Shown piece by piece: positions 16,378 to 24,868 of a DNA stretch of 64,000 nt (the stretch's first letter is position 1; each line of letters starts with the position of its first letter). This DNA comes from Opitutaceae bacterium. Its GTDB lineage: Bacteria; Verrucomicrobiota; Verrucomicrobiia; Opitutales; Opitutaceae. The notes under the pieces were generated by a model, which was not told the DNA's origin, ran no database searches, and saw only the letters and a list, made by a program, of their open reading frames with translations. The position numbers and the translations under genes were made by a program. The stretch lies in assembly GCA_028688225.1 (NCBI GenBank), contig JAQTYQ010000011.1, forward strand, positions 45,664-109,663, given 5' to 3'.

Positions 16378-17016
16378 ATGAAACTCAAAATTTACAGTCC
16401 CGACGGCGCCAAGAGCCGCGAAGCCGATTTCAATATCCCCACCTTCGAGGGCGAGAAGGGTGTCCAGGCCGTCAAGGAGGTCGTCGTGGCCCACCAGGCC
16501 AACGCCCGTCTCGGCACGCATTCCACCAAGAAGCGCGGCGAAGTCCGCGGCGGCGGCAAAAAACCCTGGCGGCAGAAAGGCACCGGCCGCGCCCGGGCTG
16601 GCTCCATCCGCTCGCCCTTGTGGGGCGGCGGTGGCGTTGTGTTCGGCCCCAAGCCGCGCGACTATTCCAAAAAGATCAACGCCAAGGTGAAGGCGCTGGC
16701 CTTCAGTCGCGCCCTTTTCGATCGCGCGGTGGCCGGCGATCTCGACGTCATCGAGAAATTCGAGGCCAGCCCGGTGAAGACCAAGGTCATGAACCAGGTG
16801 CTCACCCGCATCGCCCCCCGGGGCAAGGTGCTCATCGTCGACGATCCGTTCACGCCCGAAACCCGCCGCGCGGCGCGCAACCTCAACCGCATCACCCTGC
16901 AGGAGGCCGTCCGGCTCAACACTCTCGATCTTTGCCAGTACCGGAAGATCGTCGTGTCGACCAAGGCCCTGGAAAAGATCATCGCCCGCGTCAGCGCGGC
17001 CAATGGAGGCAACTGA
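16378..17016 (+). CDS. rplD: Large ribosomal subunit protein uL4
   Basis: L4 lines the exit tunnel and in some bacteria regulates the S10 operon. The 212-residue product has the extended loop signature KKPWRQKGTGRARAGSIRSP followed by LWGGGGVVFGPKPRDY. The stop codon overlaps the rplW start by one base (TGATG at 17014-17018), indicating translational coupling. Confidence 0.97.
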   Translation: MKLKIYSPDGAKSREADFNIPTFEGEKGVQAVKEVVVAHQANARLGTHSTKKRGEVRGGGKKPWRQKGTGRARAGSIRSPLWGGGGVVFGPKPRDYSKKINAKVKALAFSRALFDRAVAGDLDVIEKFEASPVKTKVMNQVLTRIAPRGKVLIVDDPFTPETRRAARNLNRITLQEAVRLNTLDLCQYRKIVVSTKALEKIIARVSAANGGN

Positions 17017-17300
17017 TGATTAACGCCGACAAAGTGCTCAAGCACATGCGCCTGACGGAGAAGGCCAACAAGCTCTCCTCCGAATACAGCCAGTACACCT
17101 TTGAGGTCACTCCGACCGCCACCAAGCACACCGTGCGCGAGGCCGTCGAGCAGACCTTCAAGGTCACGGTCGTGCGCGTGAACATCCAGAATGTCCGCGG
17201 CAAGAACAAGCGCAGCCGCCAGGGCCGGCCGAGCCGCACCTCGGACTATAAGAAGGCCGTCGTGACCCTCAAGGAGGGCGACAAGATCGAACTCGTCTGA
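17016..17300 (+). CDS. rplW: Large ribosomal subunit protein uL23
   Basis: L23 sits at the tunnel exit and docks trigger factor and SRP. The 94-residue product matches the family length and contains the central YTFEVTPTATKHTVREAVEQ segment and a basic loop GKNKRSRQGRPSR. ATG 17016 overlaps the rplD stop by one base and has GGAGG about 7 nt upstream; a much longer upstream reading frame overlaps rplD and is a shadow. Confidence 0.96.
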   Translation: MINADKVLKHMRLTEKANKLSSEYSQYTFEVTPTATKHTVREAVEQTFKVTVVRVNIQNVRGKNKRSRQGRPSRTSDYKKAVVTLKEGDKIELV

Positions 17301-17329
17301 GCGCCCACCGCTGAAAGGAAATCACCGTC

Positions 17330-18196
17330 ATGCCACTCAAAACCTTCCGTCCGATCACTCCGACCCTCCGCTATACCGCGCTGAATCGCCCGGAGGAGAT
17401 CGTCGCCAAGCGCCCGGAGCGCGGGCTGATCGAGCACAAGCACAAGACCGGCGGGCGCAATTGCTACGGCCGGCTCACCTCGCGCCGTCGTGGCGGCGGG
17501 CACAAGCAGCTGTACCGCATCATCGATTTCAAGCGCGCCAAGCTCGACATGCCCGCCCAGGTGCAGGCGATCGAGTATGATCCCAACCGGACCGCGCTCA
17601 TCGCACTGGTGGCCTATCGCGATGGCATGAAAAATTACATTCTCGCCCCCAAGGGGCTCAAGGTCGGCGACACCGTCATCAGCGCCAGCCGGTGCGAAAA
17701 CAACGAGTATCGTCCGGGAGATACCTATCCGCTTGAGACCATCCCGCCCGCGACCCGCGTGCATGCTGTCGAACTCATTCCGGGCCGCGGCGCCCAGCTC
17801 GCCCGCTCGGCCGGTGCCGGCCTCGAACTGATTGCCGTCGAGAATGGCAACGCCCAGCTCAAACTGCCGTCGGGCGAGATTCGTCTCGTCAATGCCCGGT
17901 GCCGCGCAACCATCGGCGAGGTCGGCAATGCCGACCACATCAACGAGTCACTGGGCAAGGCCGGTCGCAACCGCTGGCTCGGCCGGCGTCCGCGCGTCCG
18001 CGGCATGGCGATGAATCCGGTCGACCATCCCAACGGCGGCGGCCAGGGCAAGTCCAAGGGCGGTGGCGGCCGGCAGCAGGTCGTCTCCCCGTGGGGCCAG
18101 CTCGCCAAGGGTTTCCCGACGCGCCGTCGCTCCCGGCCTTCCAACAGCCTCATTCTTCTCCGCCACAACGGCCGCCCGCCGCGTGGCAAGAAGTAA
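17330..18196 (+). CDS. rplB: Large ribosomal subunit protein uL2
   Basis: L2 is needed for subunit association and peptidyl transferase assembly. The 288-residue product is slightly longer than the common length of about 275. It carries the conserved C-terminal GMAMNPVDHPNGGGQGKSKG segment with the functionally important histidine, then SPWGQLAKGFPTRRR. It lies between rplW and rpsS as expected. Confidence 0.97.
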   Translation: MPLKTFRPITPTLRYTALNRPEEIVAKRPERGLIEHKHKTGGRNCYGRLTSRRRGGGHKQLYRIIDFKRAKLDMPAQVQAIEYDPNRTALIALVAYRDGMKNYILAPKGLKVGDTVISASRCENNEYRPGDTYPLETIPPATRVHAVELIPGRGAQLARSAGAGLELIAVENGNAQLKLPSGEIRLVNARCRATIGEVGNADHINESLGKAGRNRWLGRRPRVRGMAMNPVDHPNGGGQGKSKGGGGRQQVVSPWGQLAKGFPTRRRSRPSNSLILLRHNGRPPRGKK

Positions 18197-18241
18197 CCCC
18201 ACCCGGCATCCCGCGTTTCCAGCCTCCATCCCTCTCCCACC

Positions 18242-18517
18242 ATGGCCCGTTCAATCAAGAAAGGTTACTTCGTCGATCCGCACCTGATGGCCAAGATCGA
18301 GAAGGCCAGCAAGGCCAGCTCGCGCAAGCCCATCCAGACCTGGTCCCGCCGCTCCACGATCACGCCCGATTTCGTCGGTCACACCTTCAATGTTCACAAC
18401 GGCAAGGCGTTTATCGCCGTGTATGTGACCGAGAACATGGTCGGCCACAAGCTCGGCGAATTTTCTCCGACCCGCATCTTCAAGGCCCACGGCGGCATGA
18501 CCCGCAAGGAGATCTGA
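18242..18517 (+). CDS. rpsS: Small ribosomal subunit protein uS19
   Basis: S19 forms a head complex with S13 in the 30S subunit. The 91-residue product matches the family, with [20 protein letters not shown] at the start and [18 protein letters not shown] near the end. ATG follows a caccATG context without an obvious Shine-Dalgarno site, as in many genes of this cluster. Confidence 0.97.
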   Translation: MARSIKKGYFVDPHLMAKIEKASKASSRKPIQTWSRRSTITPDFVGHTFNVHNGKAFIAVYVTENMVGHKLGEFSPTRIFKAHGGMTRKEI

Positions 18518-18549
18518 ACGCGCGCCGTCGCCCAACCGCAAGACCCACC

Positions 18550-18900
18550 ATGGAAGTCCAAGCCCTTACCCGCAACACGCGCATGTCGCCGAAGAAGATG
18601 CGCGAAGTCACCCGCCAGATCCAGGGCCGCAAGGTCCCCTACGCGGTGGACCTGCTCACGCTCATCCCGCGCAAGTCCGCGCGCCTGGTGCTCAAGACAC
18701 TCAAGAGCGCCATCGCCAACGCGGAGAACAACCCGAAGGTCAACCTTACCGCCGACCAGCTCGTCGTTTACCGTGCCCTCGTTGAAAACGGCCCGGTCCT
18801 CCGACGCTACAAGGCCGGTCCCCGCGGCACCGCCATGCCGCGCCGCAAGAAGATGTCGCATATCCGCATCGTCCTCTCCGACGAGGCGAAGAAAAACTAA
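18550..18900 (+). CDS. rplV: Large ribosomal subunit protein uL22
   Basis: L22 lines the peptide exit tunnel. The 116-residue product has the family sequence (NTRMSPKKMREVTRQIQGR at the start; PRRKKMSHIRIVLSDE at the end). ATG 18550 is chosen because the frame upstream overlaps rpsS and rplB. It lies between rpsS and rpsC as usual. Confidence 0.96.
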   Translation: MEVQALTRNTRMSPKKMREVTRQIQGRKVPYAVDLLTLIPRKSARLVLKTLKSAIANAENNPKVNLTADQLVVYRALVENGPVLRRYKAGPRGTAMPRRKKMSHIRIVLSDEAKKN

Positions 18901-18942
18901 CACCCCGCCCAACCCCGCCCGCTTCGGCCAACCTTTCATCCC

Positions 18943-19578
18943 ATGGGTCAGAAGACACATCCCGTCGGTTTCCGCCTCGCCGTCACCCGCAACTGGCAGT
19001 CGCGCTGGTATGCCAGCAAAAAGGACTTTCCCGGTCTCCTCTATGAAGACCAGATCATCCGCCAGAAGCTGATGGAAAAGCTCAAGCAGGCCTCCGTGCC
19101 GCGTATTTTTATCGAGCGCGCCTCCAACCGGGTTCGCGTGAAGATCTTCACCGCGCGTCCGGGCATTGTCATCGGCCGCAAGGGGCAGGAGATCGAGAAG
19201 ATCAAGGATGAACTCGCCAAGCTCACCGGCAAGGAGATCCTCCTCGACATCCAGGAGGTCAAGAAGCCCGAGATCGAGGCCCAGCTGGTCGCGGAGAACG
19301 TCGCCCTGCAGCTGGAACGCCGCATCGCTTTCCGCCGGGCCATGAAGAAGGCCATTGAAATGGCCATGACGCTCGGCGCCGAGGGGATCAAAATCCAGTG
19401 CTCCGGCCGCCTGGGCGGTGCTGAAATTGCCCGCCGCGAATGGCAGCGCAAGGGCCGGGTGCCGCTGCACACCCTCCGCGAGAACATCGACTACGGTTTT
19501 GCCGAGGCCCACACCCTTTACGGCAAGATCGGAATCAAGTGCTGGATCTGCAAAAAAGACGCCGACATGACCAACTGA
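18943..19578 (+). CDS. rpsC: Small ribosomal subunit protein uS3
   Basis: S3 lies at the mRNA entry tunnel with helicase-related function. The 211-residue product starts [20 protein letters not shown], has a KH domain with [20 protein letters not shown], and a C-terminal domain with [15 protein letters not shown]. Length is normal. It is followed by rplP after 55 bp. Confidence 0.97.
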   Translation: MGQKTHPVGFRLAVTRNWQSRWYASKKDFPGLLYEDQIIRQKLMEKLKQASVPRIFIERASNRVRVKIFTARPGIVIGRKGQEIEKIKDELAKLTGKEILLDIQEVKKPEIEAQLVAENVALQLERRIAFRRAMKKAIEMAMTLGAEGIKIQCSGRLGGAEIARREWQRKGRVPLHTLRENIDYGFAEAHTLYGKIGIKCWICKKDADMTN

Positions 19579-19633
19579 GTCCGGGCTTCCCCGGACCCGC
19601 ACCGCCCGACTCTTCGACAACCCATTTCAAGCC

Positions 19634-20056
19634 ATGGCTCTCGCCCCCGCCCGCAGCAAATATCGCAAGATGCAGAAAGGCAGCCTCGCCGGCAAAGCCA
19701 AGCGTGGCAACACGCTGGTCTTCGGCGAATTCGGTCTGCAGTCCCTGACCCGCGGCCCCATGACCGGCGCACAGATTGAAGCGGCCCGCGTGGCCATCTC
19801 CCGCCACCTCAAGCGCAAGGGCAAACTCTGGATCCGCGTGTTTCCGCACAAGCCCGTCACCAAGAAACCCGCCGAGACCCGCATGGGTCATGGCAAGGGC
19901 CCGGTGGAATACTACGTGGCGCGGATCAAGCCCGGTGTGGTGCTTTTCGAACTCGGTGGCATTCCCGCCAAAGTCGCCAAGGAGGCCTTCCGCCTCGCCG
20001 ATACCAAACTGCCATTCAAGTGCCGCTTCATCGCCCGCGAAGGCGCGGCGGTGTGA
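19634..20056 (+). CDS. rplP: Large ribosomal subunit protein uL16
   Basis: L16 binds near the A site and the peptidyl transferase centre. The 140-residue product contains [19 protein letters not shown] at the start, and [20 protein letters not shown] in the central region. Length is normal; rpmC starts 40 bp downstream. Confidence 0.97.
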   Translation: MALAPARSKYRKMQKGSLAGKAKRGNTLVFGEFGLQSLTRGPMTGAQIEAARVAISRHLKRKGKLWIRVFPHKPVTKKPAETRMGHGKGPVEYYVARIKPGVVLFELGGIPAKVAKEAFRLADTKLPFKCRFIAREGAAV

Positions 20057-20096
20057 GTCCGGCCCCAACCACCAACCTCGTTCCTCCGCCCACACC

Positions 20097-20303
20097 ATGA
20101 CGCCGAAAGAGATTCGCGAGCTTTCTCCCACGGAGCTTGAAACCAAGCTGCGCGAGACCCGCGAACAGCTGCTCCAGCTCCGTCTGCGCAAGCAGACCGG
20201 CCAGGTCGAAAAGCCGCACCTGCTGCGCGAGTACCGCAAGGACATCGCCCGCCTCGAAACCATCCTCCACGCCAAAAAGAAGGCTCCCGCCAAGGCCGCC
20301 TGA
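20097..20303 (+). CDS. rpmC: Large ribosomal subunit protein uL29
   Basis: L29 sits beside L23 at the tunnel exit. The 68-residue helical-hairpin protein contains [20 protein letters not shown] and the conserved [11 protein letters not shown], then a short Lys/Ala tail. ATG 20097 starts the conserved region; the longer frame upstream overlaps rplP and is a shadow. Confidence 0.95.
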   Translation: MTPKEIRELSPTELETKLRETREQLLQLRLRKQTGQVEKPHLLREYRKDIARLETILHAKKKAPAKAA

Positions 20304-20328
20304 CGCGCCGTCCAAACGATTTCCCATC

Positions 20329-20703
20329 ATGTCCGCTCCCACCCGCAGCAAGCGCAAGACTTTCATCGGCTTCGTCACGAGCCGCATGGGCGATAAATCC
20401 GTCAAGGTCACCGTGTCCTACCGGACCCCGCATCCCCGTTACCAAAAGGTCATCAATCGCCAGACCGTCGTGCATGCGCATGACGAGAAAAACGAGACCA
20501 AGGTCGGCGATCAGGTCGAGGTCATGGAGACCCGGCCGCTCAGCCGGCTGAAGCGCTGGCGGGTGATCCGTGTCGTCACGGCCGCCCAGACCGCGATCGC
20601 CCAGGCCATCTCCGAGGAGGATGTGGCCCAGGCTGTTCCCACCAAGCTTACCTCCGCCCCGGAACAGGCCGCCCCGGTGAAGGCGGAGACGCCGTCAACC
20701 TGA
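20329..20703 (+). CDS. rpsQ: Small ribosomal subunit protein uS17 with C-terminal extension
   Basis: S17 is a primary 16S rRNA binder with an OB fold. Core motifs are KTFIGFVTSRMGDKSVKVTV and GDQVEVMETRPLSRLKRWRV. The core ends near residue 85; a further roughly 40 residues rich in Ala, Glu, Pro and Lys make the protein 124 residues, longer than the common 80-90. ATG 20329 is the first start after rpmC. Confidence 0.95.
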   Translation: MSAPTRSKRKTFIGFVTSRMGDKSVKVTVSYRTPHPRYQKVINRQTVVHAHDEKNETKVGDQVEVMETRPLSRLKRWRVIRVVTAAQTAIAQAISEEDVAQAVPTKLTSAPEQAAPVKAETPST

Positions 20704-20741
20704 ACCCGCAACCCTGACCCTCTTTAATCCGGAGGCACACC

Positions 20742-21107
20742 ATGATCCAACTGCGCTCCATACTCGAAGTGGCCGACAACACCGGCGCCCGCCGGGCGGC
20801 GCTGATCCAGCGCATGGGCCAGAACACGCCCTTCGCCCACGTCGGTGACGTGGTCACGGTCCACATCAAGGAGAGTTCCACCGACGCGGCTGTGAAGAAA
20901 GGCGAGGTGGTCAAGGCCGTCGTGGTCCGCACCAAGGCGCCCATCCGCCGGAATGACGGCAGCTATCTGCGCTTCGACAGCAATGCGATCGTCATCCTTG
21001 ACCCGGACGGCAATCCGCGGGGCACGCGCATCTTCGGGCCGGTGGCCCGTGAACTGCGCGCGAAGAACTTCATGAAGATCATCTCGCTCGCTCCGGAGGT
21101 TCTCTGA
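20742..21107 (+). CDS. rplN: Large ribosomal subunit protein uL14
   Basis: L14 forms an intersubunit bridge. The 121-residue product contains [35 protein letters not shown] and [20 protein letters not shown], all typical. A CCGGAGG lies about 8 nt before ATG 20742, one of the clearer ribosome binding sites here. rplX starts 2 bp after its stop. Confidence 0.97.
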   Translation: MIQLRSILEVADNTGARRAALIQRMGQNTPFAHVGDVVTVHIKESSTDAAVKKGEVVKAVVVRTKAPIRRNDGSYLRFDSNAIVILDPDGNPRGTRIFGPVARELRAKNFMKIISLAPEVL

Positions 21108-21109
21108 CC

Positions 21110-21382
21110 ATGCAGAAGTTTCACATCAAACGCGGCGACACCGTCGTCGTCATCGCCGGCGCCCACAAAGGCAAGCAGGGCAAGGTGCTTGAGCTCCTGT
21201 CGGAGAAGCAGCGGGCCCGGGTCGAGGGCGTGGCCCTGATCAAGCGCCATCTCAAAAAATCGCAGGAGCATCCGCAGGGCACCATCGCGGAGCGCGAAGG
21301 CTCCATCCATGTCTCCAACCTCAAGCTGCTCGCCCGCTGGGAGCAGAGCAAGGCGGCCAAGAAGGAGACCACTCAGTCATAG
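21110..21382 (+). CDS. rplX: Large ribosomal subunit protein uL24
   Basis: L24 initiates 50S assembly. The 90-residue product has the KOW motif GDTVVVIAGAHKGKQGKVLE and the conserved EGSIHVSNLKL. The stop codon TAG lies within a short dispersed repeat (CATAGGTCC...), see 21379-21400. The gap to rplE is 72 bp. Confidence 0.96.
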   Translation: MQKFHIKRGDTVVVIAGAHKGKQGKVLELLSEKQRARVEGVALIKRHLKKSQEHPQGTIAEREGSIHVSNLKLLARWEQSKAAKKETTQS

Positions 21383-21400
21383 GTCCTATAGGTCTCATAA
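21379..21400. repeat. Short AGGTC repeat at the rplX stop codon
   Basis: The sequence after CATAGGTCC contains a direct repeat of ATAGGTC (21380-21386 and 21389-21395). A related palindromic copy lies at the folB stop codon (51899-51926); in both cases the gene's TAG stop is part of the motif CATAGGTCC. Confidence 0.45.
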
Positions 21401-21454
21401 GTTGTATTCCCACCACTCAACCCGCCTCCGGCTCGGAAACCCGGTCGCACCACC

Positions 21455-22036
21455 ATGAGTTACACTCCCTCCCTGAGAAAACATTACCTCGAGCACGTCG
21501 TGCCCGAGTTGATGAAACTGCGCGGCTACACGAACAAGCACCAGGTGCCCCGTCTGCAGAAGATCACCGTCAATACCGGGATCGACGCCGAGGCGGACAA
21601 GAATGTGATCGCCGACACCCAGCGTGATATCACCACCCTGGCCGGCCAGAAACCCGTGCTCGCGAAATCGCGGAAAGCCATCGCCAATTTCAAGCTCAAG
21701 CAGGGGCAGATAGTCGGCTGCCATGCCACGCTGCGGGGCCCTGCCATGTGGGAGTTTCTCCTCCGCCTTATCGCTGTGGCGCTGCCGAGCATCCGCGACT
21801 TCCGCGGCATGTCTCCCAAACTCGACGGCCAGGGTAACTACACCATCGGCATCACCGATCACACCATCTTCCCCGAGATCACCGTCGACAATGTGAAGAA
21901 GCACATCGGCCTCGACATCACCATCGTCACCAGCGCCAACACCGACGACGAGGCGCGCGAGCTCCTGCGCCTGCTCGGCATGCCCTTCCGTCGCGCCGAA
22001 GGCCCTGTCAAACCCACCGCCACCAAGGCCGCCTGA
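21455..22036 (+). CDS. rplE: Large ribosomal subunit protein uL5
   Basis: L5 binds 5S rRNA and contacts the P-site tRNA. The 193-residue product starts with a helix (SLRKHYLEHVVPELMKLRGY) and contains ITVNTGIDAEADKN, LRGPAMWEFLLRLIAVALP and the DHTIFPEI segment typical of the family. Length is slightly above 180 because of a Pro/Thr/Lys/Ala tail. Confidence 0.96.
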   Translation: MSYTPSLRKHYLEHVVPELMKLRGYTNKHQVPRLQKITVNTGIDAEADKNVIADTQRDITTLAGQKPVLAKSRKAIANFKLKQGQIVGCHATLRGPAMWEFLLRLIAVALPSIRDFRGMSPKLDGQGNYTIGITDHTIFPEITVDNVKKHIGLDITIVTSANTDDEARELLRLLGMPFRRAEGPVKPTATKAA

Positions 22037-22057
22037 CCCGCCAACCCTCTTTCGACC

Positions 22058-22363
22058 ATGCCCAAGACATCTGCCATTGAGCGCAACAAGAAGCGCCGGC
22101 GTCTCACCGAGAAGTACAAGGCCAAGCGCGCCGAACTGAAGGCTATCCTCGCCAATCCGAAGACCACGGACACGGAGTTCTTCGCCGCGCAGAAGAAGCT
22201 CGCCAAGCTGCCACGCAACTCCTCGTCCGTGCGCATCCGCAACCGGTGTTCCCTCAGCGGCCGGCCGCGCGGCTATATCGGCCGGTATGGCGTGTCGCGC
22301 ATCACCTTCCGCGAACTCGCCCTCGCCGGCAAGATCCCCGGCGTGATCAAATCCTCCTGGTGA
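22058..22363 (+). CDS. rpsN: Small ribosomal subunit protein uS14 (zinc-free type)
   Basis: S14 sits in the 30S head. The 101-residue product is the long, C-minus form: it keeps [20 protein letters not shown] and ends IPGVIKSSW, but has a single cysteine and so lacks the CxxC pairs of the short zinc-binding form. It lies between rplE and rpsH as expected. Confidence 0.96.
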   Translation: MPKTSAIERNKKRRRLTEKYKAKRAELKAILANPKTTDTEFFAAQKKLAKLPRNSSSVRIRNRCSLSGRPRGYIGRYGVSRITFRELALAGKIPGVIKSSW

Positions 22364-22423
22364 CCATTTTTTGCCGGCGGGAGTGGGATATGACCCGCCC
22401 GGCCCAACCCAACAACATCCGCC

Positions 22424-22816
22424 ATGACCGATCCGATCAGTGATTTTCTGACCCGCCTGCGCAACGCCAGCAAGGCCGGCCGCGACGACTGCGTCGCTCC
22501 GTACTCGAAGGTGAAGGAGAGCATCGCCGCCATCCTCAAGGCCGAGGGCTATGTCGCCGACTACTCGACCGGCGCCGATGAGCAGGGACACAAAACGCTT
22601 GTCGCCAAGCTCAAATACGTCGATCGCGCGCCGGCCATCACCGGCATCCGCCGCATGAGCACGCCGGGCCGGCGGCTCTATTGCCGGTGCGGGGAGATTC
22701 CGCTCGTCCTCAACGGACTGGGCATCTCCATTCTTTCCACTTCCAAGGGTCTCTTGAAGGACCAGGACTGCCGCCGCAGCAAGCTCGGCGGCGAACTCAT
22801 CTGCAACGTTTGGTAA
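22424..22816 (+). CDS. rpsH: Small ribosomal subunit protein uS8
   Basis: S8 is a primary binder of the 16S central domain and often a translational repressor of its operon. The 130-residue product contains DPISDFLTRLRNASKAGRDD at the start and LGISILSTSKGLLKD and GGELICNVW at the end, all typical. rplF starts 14 bp after the stop behind AAGGAG. Confidence 0.97.
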   Translation: MTDPISDFLTRLRNASKAGRDDCVAPYSKVKESIAAILKAEGYVADYSTGADEQGHKTLVAKLKYVDRAPAITGIRRMSTPGRRLYCRCGEIPLVLNGLGISILSTSKGLLKDQDCRRSKLGGELICNVW

Positions 22817-22830
22817 GGAGACCCTCCGCC

Positions 22831-23370
22831 ATGAGCCGCATCGGCAAACAACCCGTTCCCATTCCCGACAAGGTCAAGGTCGACATCCAGGAGCACTCCA
22901 TCCAGGTGGAGGGCCCGAAAGGCAAGGTCAGCAAGTCCTTCGCCGACGTGGTCCGACTGTCGGTCAACGACAAGAAACAGATCATTGTCACGCCCACCGA
23001 CGAAAGCCGCTTCGCCCGGGCCATGTACGGCACCGCCCGTTCGATCATCAACGGCATGATCAAGGGCGTTACCGCCGGCTATACGAAGGATCTTGAAATC
23101 CAGGGGGTGGGCTTCAAAGCCGCGCTCAAGGGTCAGCAACTCGACCTCACGCTCGGCTATTCGCACCCGATCCTCTTTGACATTCCCGCCGGCATCAAGG
23201 TGACCGTCACCGACAACACCAAGCTCAAGGTCGAGGGAGCCGACAAGCAGATGGTCGGCGCCGTCACTGCCACGATCCGCAGCTTCTATCCGCCCGAGCC
23301 CTACAAGGGCAAGGGCGTGCGCATCGTGGGCGAGCGTGTCCGCCGCAAGGAGGGCAAGACGGTCGCCTAG
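22831..23370 (+). CDS. rplF: Large ribosomal subunit protein uL6
   Basis: L6 lies near the factor-binding site. The 179-residue product starts MSRIGKQPVPIPDKVKVDI and has two related domains; the second ends with PEPYKGKGVRIVGERVRRKE. AAGGAG at 22815-22820 precedes ATG 22831; a longer frame upstream overlaps rpsH and is rejected. Confidence 0.97.
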   Translation: MSRIGKQPVPIPDKVKVDIQEHSIQVEGPKGKVSKSFADVVRLSVNDKKQIIVTPTDESRFARAMYGTARSIINGMIKGVTAGYTKDLEIQGVGFKAALKGQQLDLTLGYSHPILFDIPAGIKVTVTDNTKLKVEGADKQMVGAVTATIRSFYPPEPYKGKGVRIVGERVRRKEGKTVA

Positions 23371-23408
23371 CGATCCGCGTCTCCAACGATTATCAGGCCG
23401 CAACCGCC

Positions 23409-23771
23409 ATGAATACCATTTACAAAGCCAAGCTGCTGCAGAAGCGCAAATGGCGCATCCGCCGGAAGATCGCCGGCACCGCCGTCCGCCCGCGCCTCAG
23501 CGTCAAGTTTTCGGGCCGGCACATCTACGCCCAGGCCATCAACGACGACAACGCCACCACGGTGATTTTCCTCTCCAGCGTCGATCCCGAGCTCCGCAAA
23601 CAAAACCTCAAGGCCAACCTGGCTGGCGCCAAGGTGCTGGGTGAGGCTTTCGCCGTCCGGGCCAAGGCAGCCGGGCTCAGCCAGATCGTCTTCGACCGCA
23701 ACGGCCGTCCCTACCACGGGAAGGTGAAGGTCTTCGCCGATGCCGCGCGTGCGGGCGGCCTTGTTTTCTAA
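23409..23771 (+). CDS. rplR: Large ribosomal subunit protein uL18
   Basis: L18 delivers 5S rRNA to the large subunit. The 120-residue product contains RRKIAGTAVRPRLSVKFSGR near the start and IVFDRNGRPYHGKVKVFADA at the end, matching the family. rpsE starts 9 bp after its stop. Confidence 0.97.
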   Translation: MNTIYKAKLLQKRKWRIRRKIAGTAVRPRLSVKFSGRHIYAQAINDDNATTVIFLSSVDPELRKQNLKANLAGAKVLGEAFAVRAKAAGLSQIVFDRNGRPYHGKVKVFADAARAGGLVF

Positions 23772-23780
23772 CCAACGCCC

Positions 23781-24293
23781 ATGAGCACTGCTGTCAAAAA
23801 TTCCTCTTCCGCGGGCGTCACTGATGCCGGCGCGCCCACGATGATCGAAAAGGTCGTCTTCATCAACCGTTGTGCCAAGGTCGTCAAGGGCGGCCGCCGG
23901 TTTAGCTTCTCCGCCCTGGCGGTCGTCGGCGATCAGAAGGGCAGCGTTGGCATTGGCTACGGCAAGGCCAACGAGGTGCCTGACGCGATCAAGAAAAGCA
24001 CCGAGCACGCGCGGAAAAGCATGGTTTTGGTGAAACTCAAGGGGGACACCATTCCGCACGAGGTTCTCGGCGAATTCGACGGCGGCAAGGTGTTCCTCCG
24101 TCCCGCCAGCCCCGGCACCGGCATCATCGCCGGCGGTGGCGTTCGCGCCGTTCTCGAGGCCGCGGGCATCCGCAACATCCTTTCCAAATCGATGGGTTCG
24201 AAGAACCACATCGCGGTCGTCCACGCCACGCTCAACGGCCTGCGCAAGCTGCGCCTCGCCGCCGACGTCCATGCCCTCCGCAGCCATGGTTGA
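23781..24293 (+). CDS. rpsE: Small ribosomal subunit protein uS5
   Basis: S5 contacts the decoding region and mRNA entry. The 170-residue product has the double-stranded RNA binding domain ([20 protein letters not shown] then [19 protein letters not shown]) and the [19 protein letters not shown] segment. The usual next gene, rpmD (L30), is absent: only 74 bp separate rpsE from rplO. Confidence 0.97.
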   Translation: MSTAVKNSSSAGVTDAGAPTMIEKVVFINRCAKVVKGGRRFSFSALAVVGDQKGSVGIGYGKANEVPDAIKKSTEHARKSMVLVKLKGDTIPHEVLGEFDGGKVFLRPASPGTGIIAGGGVRAVLEAAGIRNILSKSMGSKNHIAVVHATLNGLRKLRLAADVHALRSHG

Positions 24294-24367
24294 AACCTCC
24301 TCATCCTGCAGACGGGGTTGCCGCCCCGCTCCGGCCCCAGCAAGGCCGGTCACCATTCCAGACGCCC

Positions 24368-24817
24368 ATGAAACTCCACGAACTTAAAAACGTCCCTGGC
24401 GCAGTCCACCGCCGCAAGCGCGTCGGCTGTGGTGAAGGCGGCGGCCATGGCAAGACCTCCGGTCGTGGCGGCAAAGGCCAGACGGCCCGCAGCGGTGGCT
24501 CTATCCGCCCCGGCTTTGAGGGCGGTCAGATGCCGCTGTACCGCAAGCTCCCGCAGCGCGGCTTCAACCAGGCCCGCTTCCGTCTCGCATACGCAGTCGT
24601 CAACGTCGGCGATCTTGCCCGGCTCGACGCCTCCGTCACCGAAGTGACCCCCGCCGTACTGGCCAAGCGTGGCCTGGTGCGTCGGGGGGCCACCCTGGTC
24701 AAGGTGCTGGGCGAAGGTGAAATTGCCCGCGCGCTCAAGGTCACCGCCAGCAAATTCTCCGATTCCGCCAAGGCCAAGATCGAGAAAGCCGGCGGACAGG
24801 CCATCGTCGCCGCGTAA
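24368..24817 (+). CDS. rplO: Large ribosomal subunit protein uL15
   Basis: L15 is an assembly protein spread over domain II of 23S rRNA. The 149-residue product starts MKLHELKNVPGAVHRRKRVG, followed by the glycine-rich GGHGKTSGRGGKGQTARSGG and the GGQMPLYRKLPQRGF motif. ATG 24368 opens the conserved region; an earlier in-frame start overlaps rpsE. secY follows after 51 bp. Confidence 0.97.
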   Translation: MKLHELKNVPGAVHRRKRVGCGEGGGHGKTSGRGGKGQTARSGGSIRPGFEGGQMPLYRKLPQRGFNQARFRLAYAVVNVGDLARLDASVTEVTPAVLAKRGLVRRGATLVKVLGEGEIARALKVTASKFSDSAKAKIEKAGGQAIVAA

Positions 24818-24868
24818 CGCCCGGCGGGTGGGCCACGGCTCCGCCGCCCCGCTCCTCCCCTTTCTCCC